Of a stretch of 64,000 nt of DNA, positions 21,766 through 33,889 are shown one piece after another. Position 1 is the first letter of the stretch. Every line of letters starts with the position of its first letter. Made by a program: the position numbers and the translations under genes. The notes under the pieces were generated by a model. That model searched no databases. It saw only the letters and a list, made by a program, of their open reading frames with translations, and was not told the origin of the DNA. Origin of the DNA: Cervus elaphus (Eukaryota > Chordata > Mammalia > Artiodactyla > Cervidae). Location: positions 132,008,155-132,072,154 of the forward strand of contig NC_057848.1 in assembly GCF_910594005.1 (NCBI RefSeq), in the 5' to 3' direction.

Positions 21766-22467
21766 GTTGATTGACCAGATGTCTGTTGTCTTTTCTTTTT
21801 GGGTAATGACTTTCAGGGTTTTGATAGATCAAATCAAGATTCAGTATTAGGCATATAATTGAGGCTTAAAAGCATTTAGTCAAAATTTCCTTGAAGCTCA
21901 GATGATGCATGCATTTTGATTGTGTGATCCATCATGGGTGGCGTCTATGTGAGCACTTGGCAAGTGATTTATAATGATATGATAAGGATGCTAAAAGACA
22001 GAGCTCCTTGTTTCTGCCCCCCAAAAGGCTGTCAAAATAATTGACATATTAATAAGCAAGATGCTTTAACAATTAAGATAATTGTAATATTTCAGTTGGC
22101 CTTTCATATGCCTGTTAGTGCAAAGCTTTTTACTAGGTACACTCATTAATTTAAAACCACAGTTCCACAGTCCATTAATCCTATTCGAACTACTTTTTAA
22201 ATGAGATCTTCATTTCAAAGTACTCATATATCTCAACTCCCAAGGTCAGCTTTTATCAGGATATATTTTAAATCCATAAATGACAATTCTCACATGCTCC
22301 TTTAGAAAATGAATGTTATTATTCTTAGCATAAATGACATTTAAGAAATCTCCCAGGATTAATCAATAATAATATAGTTTCTGATTTTACAGTGACATTT
22401 ACACTTGTGAATTTGTAGGAACTTTAGAGACTAAATGAGGAGATGAAAAAACCAACTAAGACTTCTG

Positions 22468-22587
22468 AAGTGATTTCCCTGGCAGTCTGGTGGTTGGGAC
22501 TCTGAGTTTCTACTGTAAGAGGTACAGTTTGGATCCCTAGTCAGGGTACTGAGGTTCCCACATGCTGTGTGGCATGGCCAAAATAAA
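22468..22587 (+). repeat. CHR-type SINE
   Basis: tRNA-like head and ATGGCCAAAATAAA tail, with the duplication AAGACTTCTG (22458-22467 and 22588-22597). Confidence 0.9.
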
Positions 22588-22751
22588 AAGACTTCTGCAA
22601 CAATTTTGGTTTTTGGATCTGTCTAGAAATATAATGTATTTGTCCTAGGAGTGTCTACTTGAGCATGTTGCCCTTTAAAACAGCCTCACCCACCCTGAGA
22701 GTTGTCATACTACTCAACTCCAGCATATCCATTAAGTGAAAAATGTTTGTT

Positions 22752-22907
22752 GCTCACCAGGCTCCTCTGTCCACGGAATTCTCCAGGCAAGGATTCTGGA
22801 GTGGGTTGCCATTCCCTTCTCTGAGTCATCTTCCTGATCCAGGGATCAAACCTGGGTCTCTCGCATATACAGGCAGGTTCTTTACCATCTGAGCCATGAG
22901 GGAACAT
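22752..22907 (-). repeat. Bov-tA SINE fragment (antisense)
   Basis: Reverse copy lacking its 3' Bov-A end. Confidence 0.85.
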
Positions 22908-23046
22908 CCATTATGAAAGAGTCAAGTAAGGGATTACCTTCTTCAGGAATCTCCTGGACCACTCGTCCTCCAGCCAGGCCCGTGGAAGATGCTCAGTGTT
23001 CTCCCAGTATTACTTCTTGTCCTGTACTGACATAGAAAAGAAAATG

Positions 23047-23251
23047 AAAGTGTTAGTCGCTCAGTCATGTCCGACTCTTTGTGACCCCATGGACTGTGGC
23101 CCTCCAGGCTCCTCTGTCCATGGGGTTCTCCAGGGAAGAATACTGGAGTGGGTTGCCATGCCCTCCTCCAGGGAATCTTCCCAACCCAGGGATTGAATGT
23201 GGGCCTCTCACACTGCAGGCAGACTCTTTACCGTCTGAGCCACCAGAGTAA
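23047..23251 (-). repeat. Bov-tA SINE (antisense)
   Basis: Reverse copy opening with GTTAGTCGCTCAGTCATGTC. Confidence 0.9.
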
Positions 23252-23455
23252 CACTTAAACTGTGATACTGCAATTATGACATCTTGTTAAACTACATGAT
23301 TTGAGGTGCCAAGTTACATTCGATATTAATTACCAAGGTAAATCCTGAGATAGATGAAAATGGGAAACTTTAAATGAAAGACCTAAAAACCAATTTCTTG
23401 TCTGATGAAACCTCTCATCAGTTTTGAGTGTATGAAAAGAATGGGAATTAAAAAA

Positions 23456-24055
23456 ATTTTTTTTTCTTGAAATATAGTTGATTTACAATATTCTGTTTAG
23501 CTTCAGGTGTAAAGCAAAGTTATTCAGTTACATATATATACATACATATATGTACATATATTCTTTTCATTTTCTTCTATTATAGGTTTTTTTCAAGAAA
23601 ATGAATATATGTGGGATCTAAAAAATGATACAAATGAACTGTTTTACAAAACAGAAATAAAAAAAATTTTTTTAATAAAAAAAAAATAGACTCACATAGT
23701 ACACAAACTTATGGTTACTAAAAGGGAAAGGGGGAGGGATAAATTAGGAGTTTGAGATGAAAATATGCACACTACTGTATATAAAATGGGATTCCCAGGT
23801 GGCACTAGTGATAAGGAATCTGCCTGTCAATGCAGAAGAATTAAGAGATGCAGTTTCAATCCTTGGGTCAGAAGATCCCCTGGAGGAGGGCGTGGAAACC
23901 CACTCCAGTATTCTTGCCTGGAGAATCCCATGGACAGAGGAGCCTGGCGGGCTACAGTCCATGGGGTTGCAAAGATTCGGACACAACTGAAGTGACTTAG
24001 CATACATGCATGAGAATATAAAATAAATAACAAGGCCCTACTGTCTAGCACACGG
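23456..24055 (-). mobile_element. L1 3' end with inverted 5' part
   Basis: 23456-23590 is L1 3' UTR in antisense, led by a T-run that is the reverse of a poly(A) tail. 23600-24055 is an adjacent upstream L1 segment in sense. This head-to-head arrangement is the signature of twin-primed L1 insertion. A Bov-tA later split the right half at 23788-24007. Confidence 0.7.
23788..24007 (+). repeat. Bov-tA SINE
   Basis: Sense copy inserted into the inverted segment of the L1. Confidence 0.9.
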
Positions 24056-24650
24056 AGGGGATTTGAAGGGGTAAATTTGTGAAGAGATCTCTTTAGAGAA
24101 AGTTACCATTCTTGAGTCCAACCCACCCTAAAAGGGAGGGCCAGGGTTTTACCTTCTCATCTGAAGCCTTGTGAGAAGGGCTTCAAGGATACCCTTTCTA
24201 CCACTTGAAACACCCCAGAGGAATTTAAAGTCTTGGCTTTTGTTCAAGACACTTGTGACTAGAGAGTGAGGGTATGTCACCGAGACTGCCAGAAAACAGA
24301 AGCTGCATGGGGATCAACATTGAGGGACAAAGGAGAGGTCTTCCTGTGTTATGGTAGTCAAAGTCAGAAAAGGCCAGTGCAAAATTCCCTGAAAAAAAGT
24401 CTGTAAGTGTCCCCACAAGAAAAAGTCAGTTCTCATAACAGCCAGGCCCAGAGCATATAAAACTCTTAGAAGAGGATGAGTCAAGTAGGAATGTTCAGGA
24501 GCCCTTTTCCCTCCTCACTTTCCACACTCAACCCATGAAGTCCCAGAATTCACAGTTGGCAAGATAAGCAAGGAGAGGAAAAGCTAACCACAGGCTCCTG
24601 CAAGATCCTAAATCAAGTTTAGAGGTTTGCTTCTTCCACAGTATTAGACA

Positions 24651-24673
24651 GGCTTCCCTGGTGGCTCAGATGG

Positions 24674-24705
<32 letters not shown>

Positions 24706-24889
24706 CCTGCAATGCAGGAGACGCTGGTTCGATACCTGGGTTGGAAAGATCCTCTGGAGAAGGGAATGGCAACCTACTCCAGTATTCTTGCCTGGATAAT
24801 TTTATGAACAGAGGAGCCTGGCTGGCTACAGTCCCTAGGGTCACAAAGAGTCAGACACGACTGAGGGACTAACACTTTCACACTTTCAA
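24651..24889 (+). repeat. Bov-tA SINE with internal A27 tract
   Basis: Flanked by TATTAGACA (24642-24650 and 24890-24898). Inside the tRNA-like head the usual GGTAAAGAATCTGCC is replaced by GGT, 27 A residues (24675-24701) and TCTGCC, a microsatellite-like expansion within the head. Confidence 0.92.
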
Positions 24890-25409
24890 TATTAGACATT
24901 CAAATTATTGAATTGAAGCTGTGCTTTGTGATTTAAAGAAACCTTAGGATTGCCTCTAATTTAAGAGTGATTGGTAAAATCACAGACCTGCCCAGGTTTT
25001 CAGCAAGAAGGGAAGACACTTCTCTCACTGATCAGGTTTAAATGAACAACAGAAGATAAACTTGTGATTTCTATGCATCCTATTCAATGCACTGGTGTTA
25101 TTGTCACCTATTCATGAGAGCAGAGACTGTCTTGTATTCATCTTTTCATCTTCCTTATCACTATGGTGTATAAGCCATCAAAATTTCTCAAAAATAAATG
25201 AATAGATTCCTGTAATTTTCATTATAATTTTGGATTTGATGATCCTATCATACCTACTCTTTTTAAAGAGAATGTATCAGTGAGAGCTAATTTTCATATT
25301 TCCTCATATTCATTTTGAAAGTATCAACTGCCTTGATCATGTTTTAGTTGAGGTAGCTCTAATAAGTGGTTGGATCTGATTTTCTTCTTGAGTAGGTGAT
25401 GAGTCTAAA

Positions 25410-25515
25410 GCAATGATTCTCAACTGAGGGTACACACCAAAATTAGTGGGGTGCTTTGGAAAGACCCACATGTCTTCATGCTTTACATGAGAAGTTTAAT
25501 TTAGCAGGTTGAGAA
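25410..25515. repeat. MER5-like remnant
   Basis: AATGATTCTCAACTGAGGGT followed by a MER5-like continuation. Diverged. Confidence 0.5.
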
Positions 25516-25554
25516 GAAGGCAAGTCTCTTCATAGAACTTTGTGAAGGTTTTGC

Positions 25555-25776
25555 GTGAATGCTAAGTCACTTCAGTCATGTCCGACTCTTTGCAACCCCA
25601 TGGACTGTAGCCCACCAGGCTCCTCTGTCCATGGGATTCTCCTGGCAAGAATACTGGAGTGGGTTGCCATGTCCTCCTCCAGGGGATCTTCCCTGACCCA
25701 GGGATCAAACCCAGGTCTCTTACATCTTCTGCATTGACAGGTGGGTTTTTTACCACTAGTGCTACCTGGGAAGCCA
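25555..25776 (-). repeat. Bov-tA SINE (antisense)
   Basis: Reverse copy, nearly complete. Confidence 0.9.
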
Positions 25777-26445
25777 GCACATACACATAACTAAAACTAA
25801 AACTGAAAATTAAAAACATTTTTTTAAGTGGTCAGAAGTGGATCCTTGCAGGTAGGACACCTTCTTTTGTGATCCTACTACTCTGGCCACAACAGATTGG
25901 ACTAGGGTTGATTCCTGAGTCAAAGATAGAAGTCTATGAGTGGGCAGTGGCCCATGAGTTGGCCTGATCCAAAGCCCTTCTGTGGTGGTGAAGGTAAAAT
26001 GGACACAAGGAGGGGCAGACTAAGACATAGGAATGGAGAAATGTTGGCTGATTCCAAGGGAGTGACAGTAGAGTGGTTTCTGTGTCACTCGACCTATTGA
26101 CACATCTCAGCAGCGATGGCCAATGTGCCAGGACATTAGAAGTGTCCTGAACCCTAGTGGCCTAATCTCCCCGACTTCTTTACTTCCTCTAGTTTTTCTA
26201 TAGAAACTCAATGTATCTAACAGAGATGTCTTTTTTCCTGCCAACATTCACCTCCCTCCTATCTGCTTCCTCTCGAACTTCAACTTCTGCTTGTCCCCAA
26301 TGACTCCTGTCACTGTATACCTTTTAGGGTCTTGTCTCCTGGATAATCTGGTAGGATCCCTTAACTTCCATCTTAGCCTTGGCTCCAAACTAAGAAGAGT
26401 GGGTTCCCATTTTCACAATAAATTACATCTTGTAACCAAATAGAG

Positions 26446-26510
26446 GACTTCCCAGGTGGTGCTAGTGGTAAAGACTCTGCCTGCCAATGCAGGAGACATA
26501 AGAGATGGGA
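26446..26510 (+). repeat. Bov-tA head fragment
   Basis: Only the tRNA-like head remains (ACTTCCCAGGTGGTGCTAGT to GCAGGAGACATAAGAG). Confidence 0.8.
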
Positions 26511-26605
26511 AAAATCTAGAATGCTCTGTACTCTAAGTGAATGTAAAGACAGCTTGGTAGAATGTGGTGGTGGGTTTGTCATTTGTTTTCTGTTAGTTTG
26601 CTTTT

Positions 26606-26880
26606 TATGGAGAAGGCAATGGCACCCCACTCCAGTACTCTTGCCTGGAAAATCCCATGGATGGAGGAGCCTGGCAGGCTGCAGTCCATGGGGTCGCTAA
26701 GAGTCAGACACGACTGAACGACTTCACTTTCATTTTTCACTTTCATGCATTGGAGAAGGAAATGGCAACCCACTCCAGTGTTCTTGCCTGGAGAATCCCA
26801 GGGACGGGGGAGCCTGGTGGGCTCCCGTCTATGGGGTCGCACAGAGTCGGCCACGACTGAAGTGACTTAGCAGCAGCAGC
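26606..26880 (+). repeat. Bov-A2 dimeric SINE
   Basis: Two Bov-A units are joined by the TTCACTTTCATTTTTCACTT linker, with the perfect duplication AGTTTGCTTTT (26595-26605 and 26881-26891). Confidence 0.95.
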
Positions 26881-27377
26881 AGTTTGCTTTTGAAGTGCTG
26901 AGCAAGGTTCATCCGAGTGGAAACTTCTCCTGGAGAGTGATCTTAATGACATTTCAGCCTGTGGACAGTGGAAGCTAAGCCCCTATATTAGAAACAGCTG
27001 ATTTAATCAGACCCTGCACTTAGCCTGGGCTGCTCCTTTCTGATGTGATTGTTCTTGGCGTTTCTGCTGAGATCTCACAGTGAGTCACTGACAAGACATA
27101 TACCACTCCGGCAGAAAGACATTTTAGCCTCTGGCCTCCATCCATGATCACTTTGACCTCTTCTTTCACCCTTCTTTACATCTCTAATCCTCAGCCATTT
27201 CTTCCTCAAGCATTGTGGTTCAGTTTATTCTCCTCAAAAATCCGTTTCCATGCAAGGCAGAATGCTCAGTGGCACTGAGCTTTTTGCTCTTGAGTTTAAC
27301 ATATTTAACTGTCTTACCTCTAGGCTATCTTCATTGCATTACAGTTTCTTTTCCCTAACCTGCTGTCAAAAATCTTT

Positions 27378-27500
27378 TCATGGCAACCCATTCCAGTATT
27401 CCTGCCTGGAGAATTTCATGGACAGAGGAGCCTGGTGGGCTACAGTCCATGGGATCGCAAAGGGTTGGACACAACTGAAGTGACTTAGCACGTACAGGCG
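27378..27500 (+). repeat. Bov-A-type SINE fragment
   Basis: The body part only (GGCAACCCATTCCAGTATTC to TGAAGTGACTTAGCA); the tRNA-like head is absent. Confidence 0.85.
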
Positions 27501-27514
27501 TGCACTGTACATCA

Positions 27515-27625
27515 TCTCATTTTATCATGACATCATCCCCATCTACATTTTGCAGATGAGGAGTCTGACTCTCAGAGATGCTATGAGCCTAAGGTCTCAT
27601 AATTAGTTAAGTATGGACATGCCTT
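27515..27625. repeat. MIR SINE
   Basis: ATTTTGCAGATGAGGAGTCT and flanks are a clear MIR core. Confidence 0.7.
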
Positions 27626-28126
27626 CTAAGCCACACTATTACAGCTTTTCAATGAATATTATAACCTGATGTTAAAAAGTGAGTAGTTGTTTTTTAAAAA
27701 AATGTCCTTTCAACATATGTGTTATATATTTCTGGAGCTCAGACACCTAGTTAAATAATCTGCTGCTGTATTTAGGTGTTTGTTTATTGTCTGCTACCTC
27801 CCAAAGAATTTGAGACAACATCCAGCATTACATGAACATATAAACTTAATAAAACAAAAACAGAATATCAAGACTCATGCCAAAAAGGAGATGGTGGGTG
27901 AGCTGTAAGTGGTTGAAGAGAAGACGGATGAAGAGCCGGCCACAGGGAAGGCCAACTGCCATCGAAGTGCAGAATCTGAGTTAGCAGGGACACATTGACC
28001 CAGGCCTGAAATGTTGCTATTTTGTTTTGTCACACTGGTGAAATATTACATTAGAAATCCTCTTGGATCAGGGTTTCTCAAAATGGACATTCAACTCACC
28101 AAGTCGATTCCTGGCAGTTTTTATTG

Positions 28127-28312
28127 CTGTTGTTCAGTCACTCAGTCGTGTCTGACTCTTTGCAACCCCATGGACTGCAGCACACCAGGCCTCCCTGTCC
28201 TTCTATCTCCCAGAGTTTGCTCCAGCTCTTGTCCACTGAATCAGTGATGCCATCCAACCATCTCATCCTCCATCGCCCCCTTCTCCTCTTGCCCTCAGTC
28301 TTTCCCAGCTAG
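28127..28312 (-). mobile_element. BovB LINE 3' end (antisense)
   Basis: Includes the BovB-specific portion beyond the Bov-A homology (CCAGCTCTTGTCCACTGAAT, GATGCCATCCAACCATCTCA). Confidence 0.85.
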
Positions 28313-28561
28313 TATAAATAAGCTTCATCAAACTATGGTCAACCTAGAATAAAATCTACTCTGAAAATGAATTTCTGGGAAGCATCAGCTTGAGGTGACT
28401 GCAGAATGTTGGGAGGCCCAAGGATTCCTCCTTCCCCATGGCTTTCTGGGCTCCTCTTTCTGCCCTCTTCTTCCACATCAGCTTTTCCTCATGTCTCTCC
28501 TTGACCTCTGCCTGGGGTCCTTTCAGTTGGTGACCTCCTCCTTTCTAAGATCCTGCTGATG

Positions 28562-29078
28562 CCCAGGGATAAACCCATGCACCTATGATCAATTAATCTA
28601 TGACCAAGGAGGCAAAGGATTCCAAGGAGTCAAGGAGAATGTTCCCTGGTGGCTCATATGGTAAAGAATCTGCCTGCAATGTGGGAGACCTGGGTTCGAT
28701 CCCTGGGACAGGAAGATCCCCTGGAGGAGGGCATGGCTACCCACTCCAGCATTCTTGCATGGAGAATTCCCTGGACTGCAGAACCTAGTGGGCTACAGTT
28801 CACAGACTCACAAAGAGGTGGACATGACTGAGTGACTAATGCTTTTACTTTCAAGGAGGCAAAAATATACAATGGAGGAAAAGATAGTCTTTTCAATAAG
28901 TGGTGTTGGGAAAACTAGACAGCTCCATGTGAAAGAGTAAAATTAGAACACTCTCTAACATCATACACAATAATAAACTCAAAATGGATTAAAGACCTAA
29001 ATGTAAGACTAGGTACTATAAAATTCCTAGAGGAAAGCATAGGAAGGATACTCATTGACATAAATGGTGCCAAGATCT
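28562..29078 (+). mobile_element. L1 ORF2 fragment split by Bov-tA
   Basis: L1 ORF2-like sequence occupies 28562-28636 and continues at about 28852-29078 (AAGTGGTGTTGGGAAAACTA, AATGGATTAAAGACCTAAAT). A Bov-tA sits between. Confidence 0.75.
28640..28848 (+). repeat. Bov-tA SINE
   Basis: Sense copy inserted in L1 ORF2 debris. Confidence 0.9.
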
Positions 29079-29556
29079 TGCTGATGGAGAGAAGATGGTG
29101 CCATGCATGTCCAGTGTTTCCCAGGGACCAACAGGGGGATGCTAAAGGATACTTTTCATGGCTTGCCCTCAGAAAGATGGGTTCCTTATTTGAAAGAGTT
29201 CCATGAAAAAGTGGATGGGTGAGAGAACCAAAACATAGGTGGAGGGAGCATGGAAGGCTCCAATGAGTTTGGTTGGCCTTTTGTCTACTCAGCTGACCGC
29301 AGCCTGAGAACCTTCTCCCGGGACTTGTACCTGTGGACAATACTATTTCCTCTGCCTTGGGTGTCCTTCCCTGTTGTCAGCCTGGAGAATGGCTACATTT
29401 TGTCTTCAGCCACTCAACTCCAGAATATCCTTCTTCAGGAAGGCAAGGGGAGGAGAGCCAGCCCATATCCTTCCCCCTAAGCCAACCCATCTAGGTGTAG
29501 TGCCAATCACACAGAACACCTGGCTTGGTAGGGTGACCCGGGCAGGTGAATGAAGG

Positions 29557-29762
29557 ATGTTAGTCAGTCAGTCGTGTCCACCTCTTTGTGACCCCATGGA
29601 CTGTAGCTCACCAGACTCCTCTGCCCATGGGATTCTCCAGGCAAGAATACTGGAATGTGTTGCCATTTCCAGCTCTAGGGAATCTTCCTGACCCAAGGAT
29701 GGAACTCAGGTCTCTGGCATTATAGGCAGCTTCTTTACCATCTGAGCCATCAGGGAAGCCCA
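29557..29762 (-). repeat. Bov-tA SINE (antisense)
   Basis: Reverse copy ending in CATCAGGGAAGCCC. Confidence 0.9.
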
Positions 29763-30507
29763 GGTGAGTGGGGCAGAACACCAGGTCCCAGGTTGGTAGG
29801 TGATTCAGTTGTGGTTCCATGGAGACCAGTGCAGGTGGATTCAGGGGCCCAGACCTCAACAGGGGTATGAAAGGTCTACTTCAGCTGTGAGGGTGGGGAG
29901 GTAGGAGACTGGCAGCATCTGGGTTCCAGAGATATCCAGTGTCTCATAGGGAGATGTGGTGAGAACAGGGTGAGGTGCTCAGTGCTGACCCCTGACTTAG
30001 GATGGCCCCAGACCCCATCTTTTCACAAAGGGTCTGCCTGAGGGGACATGACAGAGGTTCCATGTCCAGTAGCCATCAGCAGTCCCCTGGGAATTCTGTG
30101 GGCGGCTCAGCCTCTGCTCCTCGACCTGGGGGAGGGAAGGCCCTCCTGCCTGAACTCGAAAAGGTGTCCTACCCCAGATTAATATTTCCTATTGTTATTC
30201 TCTGCCAACTTCCAGAGAAACCCAGACTGAGAATGGCTGGACCCTTGCATGACAAGCTCTTCTTTTACCCTGAATGCTCCTTGACCACCAAGACTGTCAT
30301 TTCCCTTTGGCTCACCCTAGCCACCCCCTCCCCTCGGCCCCATGATGCCTCTGCCCCAGGAGACAGAATTGTGCCAGGCACAGGCTTCTTCTTTCTGTCT
30401 CAGAGGGACTGGCCATGCAGATCCAATTTTCCTGGACATTGATCCATGAAGGATGTTGTCTGCCAAGTGCTTGAAAGCACCCACCTGATGCTAAACAACC
30501 CTGGTGC

Positions 30508-30724
30508 ATGCATGCTAAGTCGCTTCAGTCATATCCAACTCTGTGACCCCCATGGACTGGAGCCTGCCAGGCTCCATGGAATTCTACAGGCAAGAATACT
30601 GGAGTGGGTTGCCATGGCCTCATCCTGGGGATCATCCTGACCCAGGGATCTTCCTGACCCATGTCTCTGGCACCTCCTACATTGGCAGGCAGGTTCATTA
30701 TCACTAGTACCACCTGGGAAGCCC
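30508..30724 (-). repeat. Bov-tA SINE (antisense)
   Basis: Reverse copy with a short internal duplication around the GATCTTCCTGACCC block. Confidence 0.88.
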
Positions 30725-31509
30725 AAACAATGCTCATACTGTCCTAATACTGTCCTGTGTCTTTACCTAACTAGAAATGTCTACATTGGACATATTCAAG
30801 CATGCTTGACTTGGGGGTGCAGAAGGTGGAGGAAAAGACTGGCCCAACTTCGAGAAGCCAGGGGTGCCCTTCTTAGATGTTTCTGTGTCAGTCCCAGCCC
30901 TTGAAGTGAGCTGAGGCAAGACTGGATTTGTTCCTTTCTGTGCTTGTTAATTTTAATTTGTTAATTTTGTATTTCAGCCAGACACCTGGTTTCCCCTCAA
31001 GATTGGGCATGTCATAAATGATCGAGTGAAATAAATAATGAATAAATGCTTCTCTCTTGGATTCCAATTTAAATCCAAGGAGCCCTGGTGAGATCTGAGG
31101 ACTGGTCTTGTCAATTATTTCTTCCAGACTGACCTCCGGTTACTAATTGGCTCATTTAAATTCCTTCCTTTGAGGACATGTTACTATGGAAGCAAAATAA
31201 TTAAAGAGCAGAAAACTTGAATTTGTGGTTGGATATGTTTGAAGCTATGTCATTACCATTATGATACTGGGCACCATATGAAATTTTGGGCCAGGAAAAT
31301 GATAGAGGGTTTTTAATTTTTCTCTTGCAGATGATGTTTCACAGTAAAATCTGAATATTAATGAAGATCCTTGATCCTTACTTGCTTATATCTCTATGTG
31401 TACCCCAAATACTATCTTTAAGGCAGTGCATTCCAAACTTGTCCACGTCATATCACAAAGAGAAAAAATGATTGTATTTATATGGCATATTTTGTAAATG
31501 GATAAGTTT

Positions 31510-31736
31510 ACTCCAGGTGGCTCAGAGGGTAAAGAATCTGCCTGCAATGTAGGAGATGCAGAAGACCCGGGTTCGATCCCTGAGTGGGAAGATCCCCTGG
31601 TGATGGGAAAGGCAACCTCATCCAGTATTCTTGCCTGGAGAATCCCATGGACAGAGGAGCCTGGAGGGCTACAGTCCATAGGGTTGCAAACAGTCGGACA
31701 TGACTGAAGTGACTGAGTACGCATGCATGCAAGGTC
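31510..31736 (+). repeat. Bov-tA SINE
   Basis: Sense copy; the start of the head is slightly truncated. Confidence 0.88.
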
Positions 31737-31917
31737 AGTCCAGGCCTGGAAGTGAGAAACTTGAGGGCTCCAGCCACACGACACCTCCGCCCAGAGGGTT
31801 AATGGCCTCCAGATTCTGCACCCATTTGAGGCGGCCTTATCATCTGGGAAGACATGAAACATCATTTAAACATATATGTAATTTTAAATCTTTATGGAGG
31901 GAAAGTAAATATAATGA

Positions 31918-32133
31918 TGTGCTGTGCTTAGTTGCTCTGTCGTGTCCAACTCTTTGCGACCCCATGGACTGTAGCCTGCCAGGCTCCTCTGTCCATGGGA
32001 TTCTCCAGGCAACAACACTGGAGTAGGTTGCCATGCCCTCCTCCAGGGGATCTTCCCAATCCAGGGATAGAACCCAGGTCTCCTGCATTGCAGGTGGATT
32101 CTTTACCATCTAAACCACCAGGGAAGCCCAAAA
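31918..32133 (-). repeat. Bov-tA SINE (antisense)
   Basis: Reverse copy, full-length. Confidence 0.9.
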
Positions 32134-32689
32134 ACAATGAAAAGGCATTCTAATGGAGAATCCACAGTGGGGAAAGGATTATCAGGAAAGGCATCTCTGA
32201 GGAAGTGATGTTATTGGTGACCTGAAGGATTTAATCAAGTGAAGAATGGAGAAAAGAACCTTCCAGAATGAGGGAACTGAGACTGAAAAGGACTGGCTGT
32301 GTCTAAGGATTTATAAGCAGAACTAGATGGCTGGAAGCTTCTGAGGGAGGAGAGTGGCTCTGGGTGAAGATAGGGAAGCAGGCAGGGGATAGAGCATGCG
32401 AAGCTTTGTGAGCCCTGGTCTGTCTGTCGCATCCACAGTGCAACAGCAGCCATTGAAGGGATGTTGTCTCTGACTGAGGCTCAGATTTGCATTTTTTAAA
32501 AAGATCCCTTAGGCTACTGGGTGGTGTGGTAAACAAAAGGAAACCAGGGCATTTTGATAGAAGACTGATGAGAAAGAGGATAGTACAGAGAGAAGTACTT
32601 CAAGTTGTAATTTTAGAAGCAGTAGTCATAATAGACCATGGACTGCTATTTGCATCTTCATTTTCATTTTTTTAAATTTAATTTTTCTT

Positions 32690-32865
32690 AAGTCGTGTCC
32701 GACTCTTTTGCAACCATGGGATTTCCCAGGCAAGAATACTGGAGTGGGTTGCCATTTCCTCCTCCAGGGTATTTTCTCGACCCAGGAATTGCGTGACTCC
32801 AGCAGCATCTCCTGCACTGGCAAGTAGATTCTTTACCACTGAGCCACCAGGAAAGGCCCCTACAC
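32690..32865 (-). repeat. Bov-tA SINE (antisense, partly deleted)
   Basis: Reverse copy missing part of the Bov-A body. Confidence 0.85.
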
Positions 32866-33098
32866 TGGACTATAGTTGGTTTACAATCTTGTGTTAGTTT
32901 CAGGTGTACAAAAAAAGTGAATCTCTTGTACATATACATACATCCATTCTTTTTCAGATTCTTTTCCCATGTAGGTTATTACAGAATATTGAGTAGAGTT
33001 CCCTGTGCTATACAGTAGGTCCACAGTAGTTATCTGTTTTATATATAGTGGCATGTATATGTTAATCCAAAACTCCTAATTTATCCCTCCCCCATGAA
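32866..33098 (-). mobile_element. L1 3' UTR (antisense)
   Basis: GTTAGTTTCAGGTGTACAAA, TAGAGTTCCCTGTGCTATAC and ATTTATCCCTCCCCC are the antisense artiodactyl L1 3' UTR blocks. Confidence 0.8.
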
Positions 33099-33124
33099 TT
33101 TTTGTTTTTAAGGATAACACTTAT

Positions 33125-33260
33125 TGTTACTAACAGCCTTACCTGCCTTATCCTACTGAATGCTCAGAACAACTGAAAAGCACCATTTAACAGGTGAGAA
33201 AATCTACATTCAATATCAAGATTCAAAGCCAGGCTGAGTTGGCTCCAGAAACCTGAGTTG
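33125..33260. repeat. MIR SINE (diverged)
   Basis: The MIR-like core CACCATTTAACAGGTGAGAA is visible. Confidence 0.55.
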
Positions 33261-33721
33261 TTCACATTTAAGCTCTCCTACTAAGAAGGGTAATTTAACG
33301 AAGAATCAGCTTCCAAAGAAAATTCTTAGCACTCGTAAATCAAAATGAACATGTAGGAACAAGTATTCTCAGTTATGTGTTAAATCTTAAAACTGAAACT
33401 ACCATGCTTTCCTGTCCCTGAGCTAAACAGTATATGGGAACCAATCAAAAATAAGTTGGCTACTTGTCCCAGGAATTACTTGCTGCTGGAATACAAAACG
33501 CTGAATTGACAAAAATAGTTTATTTTTTGAGACTAACAGCTTGCTTATCAAGACGCACTTCAAGACCCCAGCCTCACTGTGCCTACCAATCGTAAGCTAT
33601 TCTATCATCGACTCTGCCAATCTGAACCAGTTTTCTGCCTTTTAAGACTGGCTTTAAAAAGCACCCACCCCAAATTGAAACCTATAGACCCTACAAAACC
33701 ATAAAATCTATATACCTATAA

Positions 33722-33889
33722 GTGAAAATGTTGGTCCCTCAGTCATGCGTGACCCATGGGATTCTCCAGGCAAGAATACTGGACTGGGTTGCCATGCCCT
33801 CCTCCACGGGATCTTCCTGACCCAGGGATCAAACCTGTCTCCTGCATTGCAGTTGGATTCTTTACTGTCTGAGCCACCAGAGAAACCTG
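33722..33889 (-). repeat. Bov-tA SINE (antisense, truncated)
   Basis: Perfect duplication TATACCTATAA (33711-33721 and 33890-33900). Confidence 0.9.

Larger units (their letters stand above)
1..21785 (+). other. MAOB: MAOB gene, 3' half (intron 8 to poly(A) site)
   Basis: Monoamine oxidase B is an FAD enzyme of the mitochondrial outer membrane. It oxidises phenylethylamine, benzylamine and dopamine to aldehydes with release of ammonia and hydrogen peroxide. Seven exons are visible, all with AG/GT boundaries and one continuous frame, encoding residues 310-520 (human numbering). MAOB rather than MAOA is shown by Tyr at the 326 position (exon 9), by the exon 15 tail ending in KRGLLMRI, and by the divergent partner gene on the right being clearly MAOA. 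Exon 8 and upstream exons are not in the window. The 3' end faces that of MAOA about 17 kb away. Introns hold many SINEs and LINEs, but no exon is disrupted. Confidence 0.97.
20926..21785 (+). other. MAOB: MAOB 3' UTR
   Basis: About 860 nt lie from the stop to the expected cleavage site after the distal AATAAA at 21760. This is close to the human MAOB 3' UTR length as I recall it. It includes a short CA run (21212-21230) and a MIR-like stretch (about 21345-21500). The 3' end is inferred from signals, not from transcripts. Confidence 0.8.
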
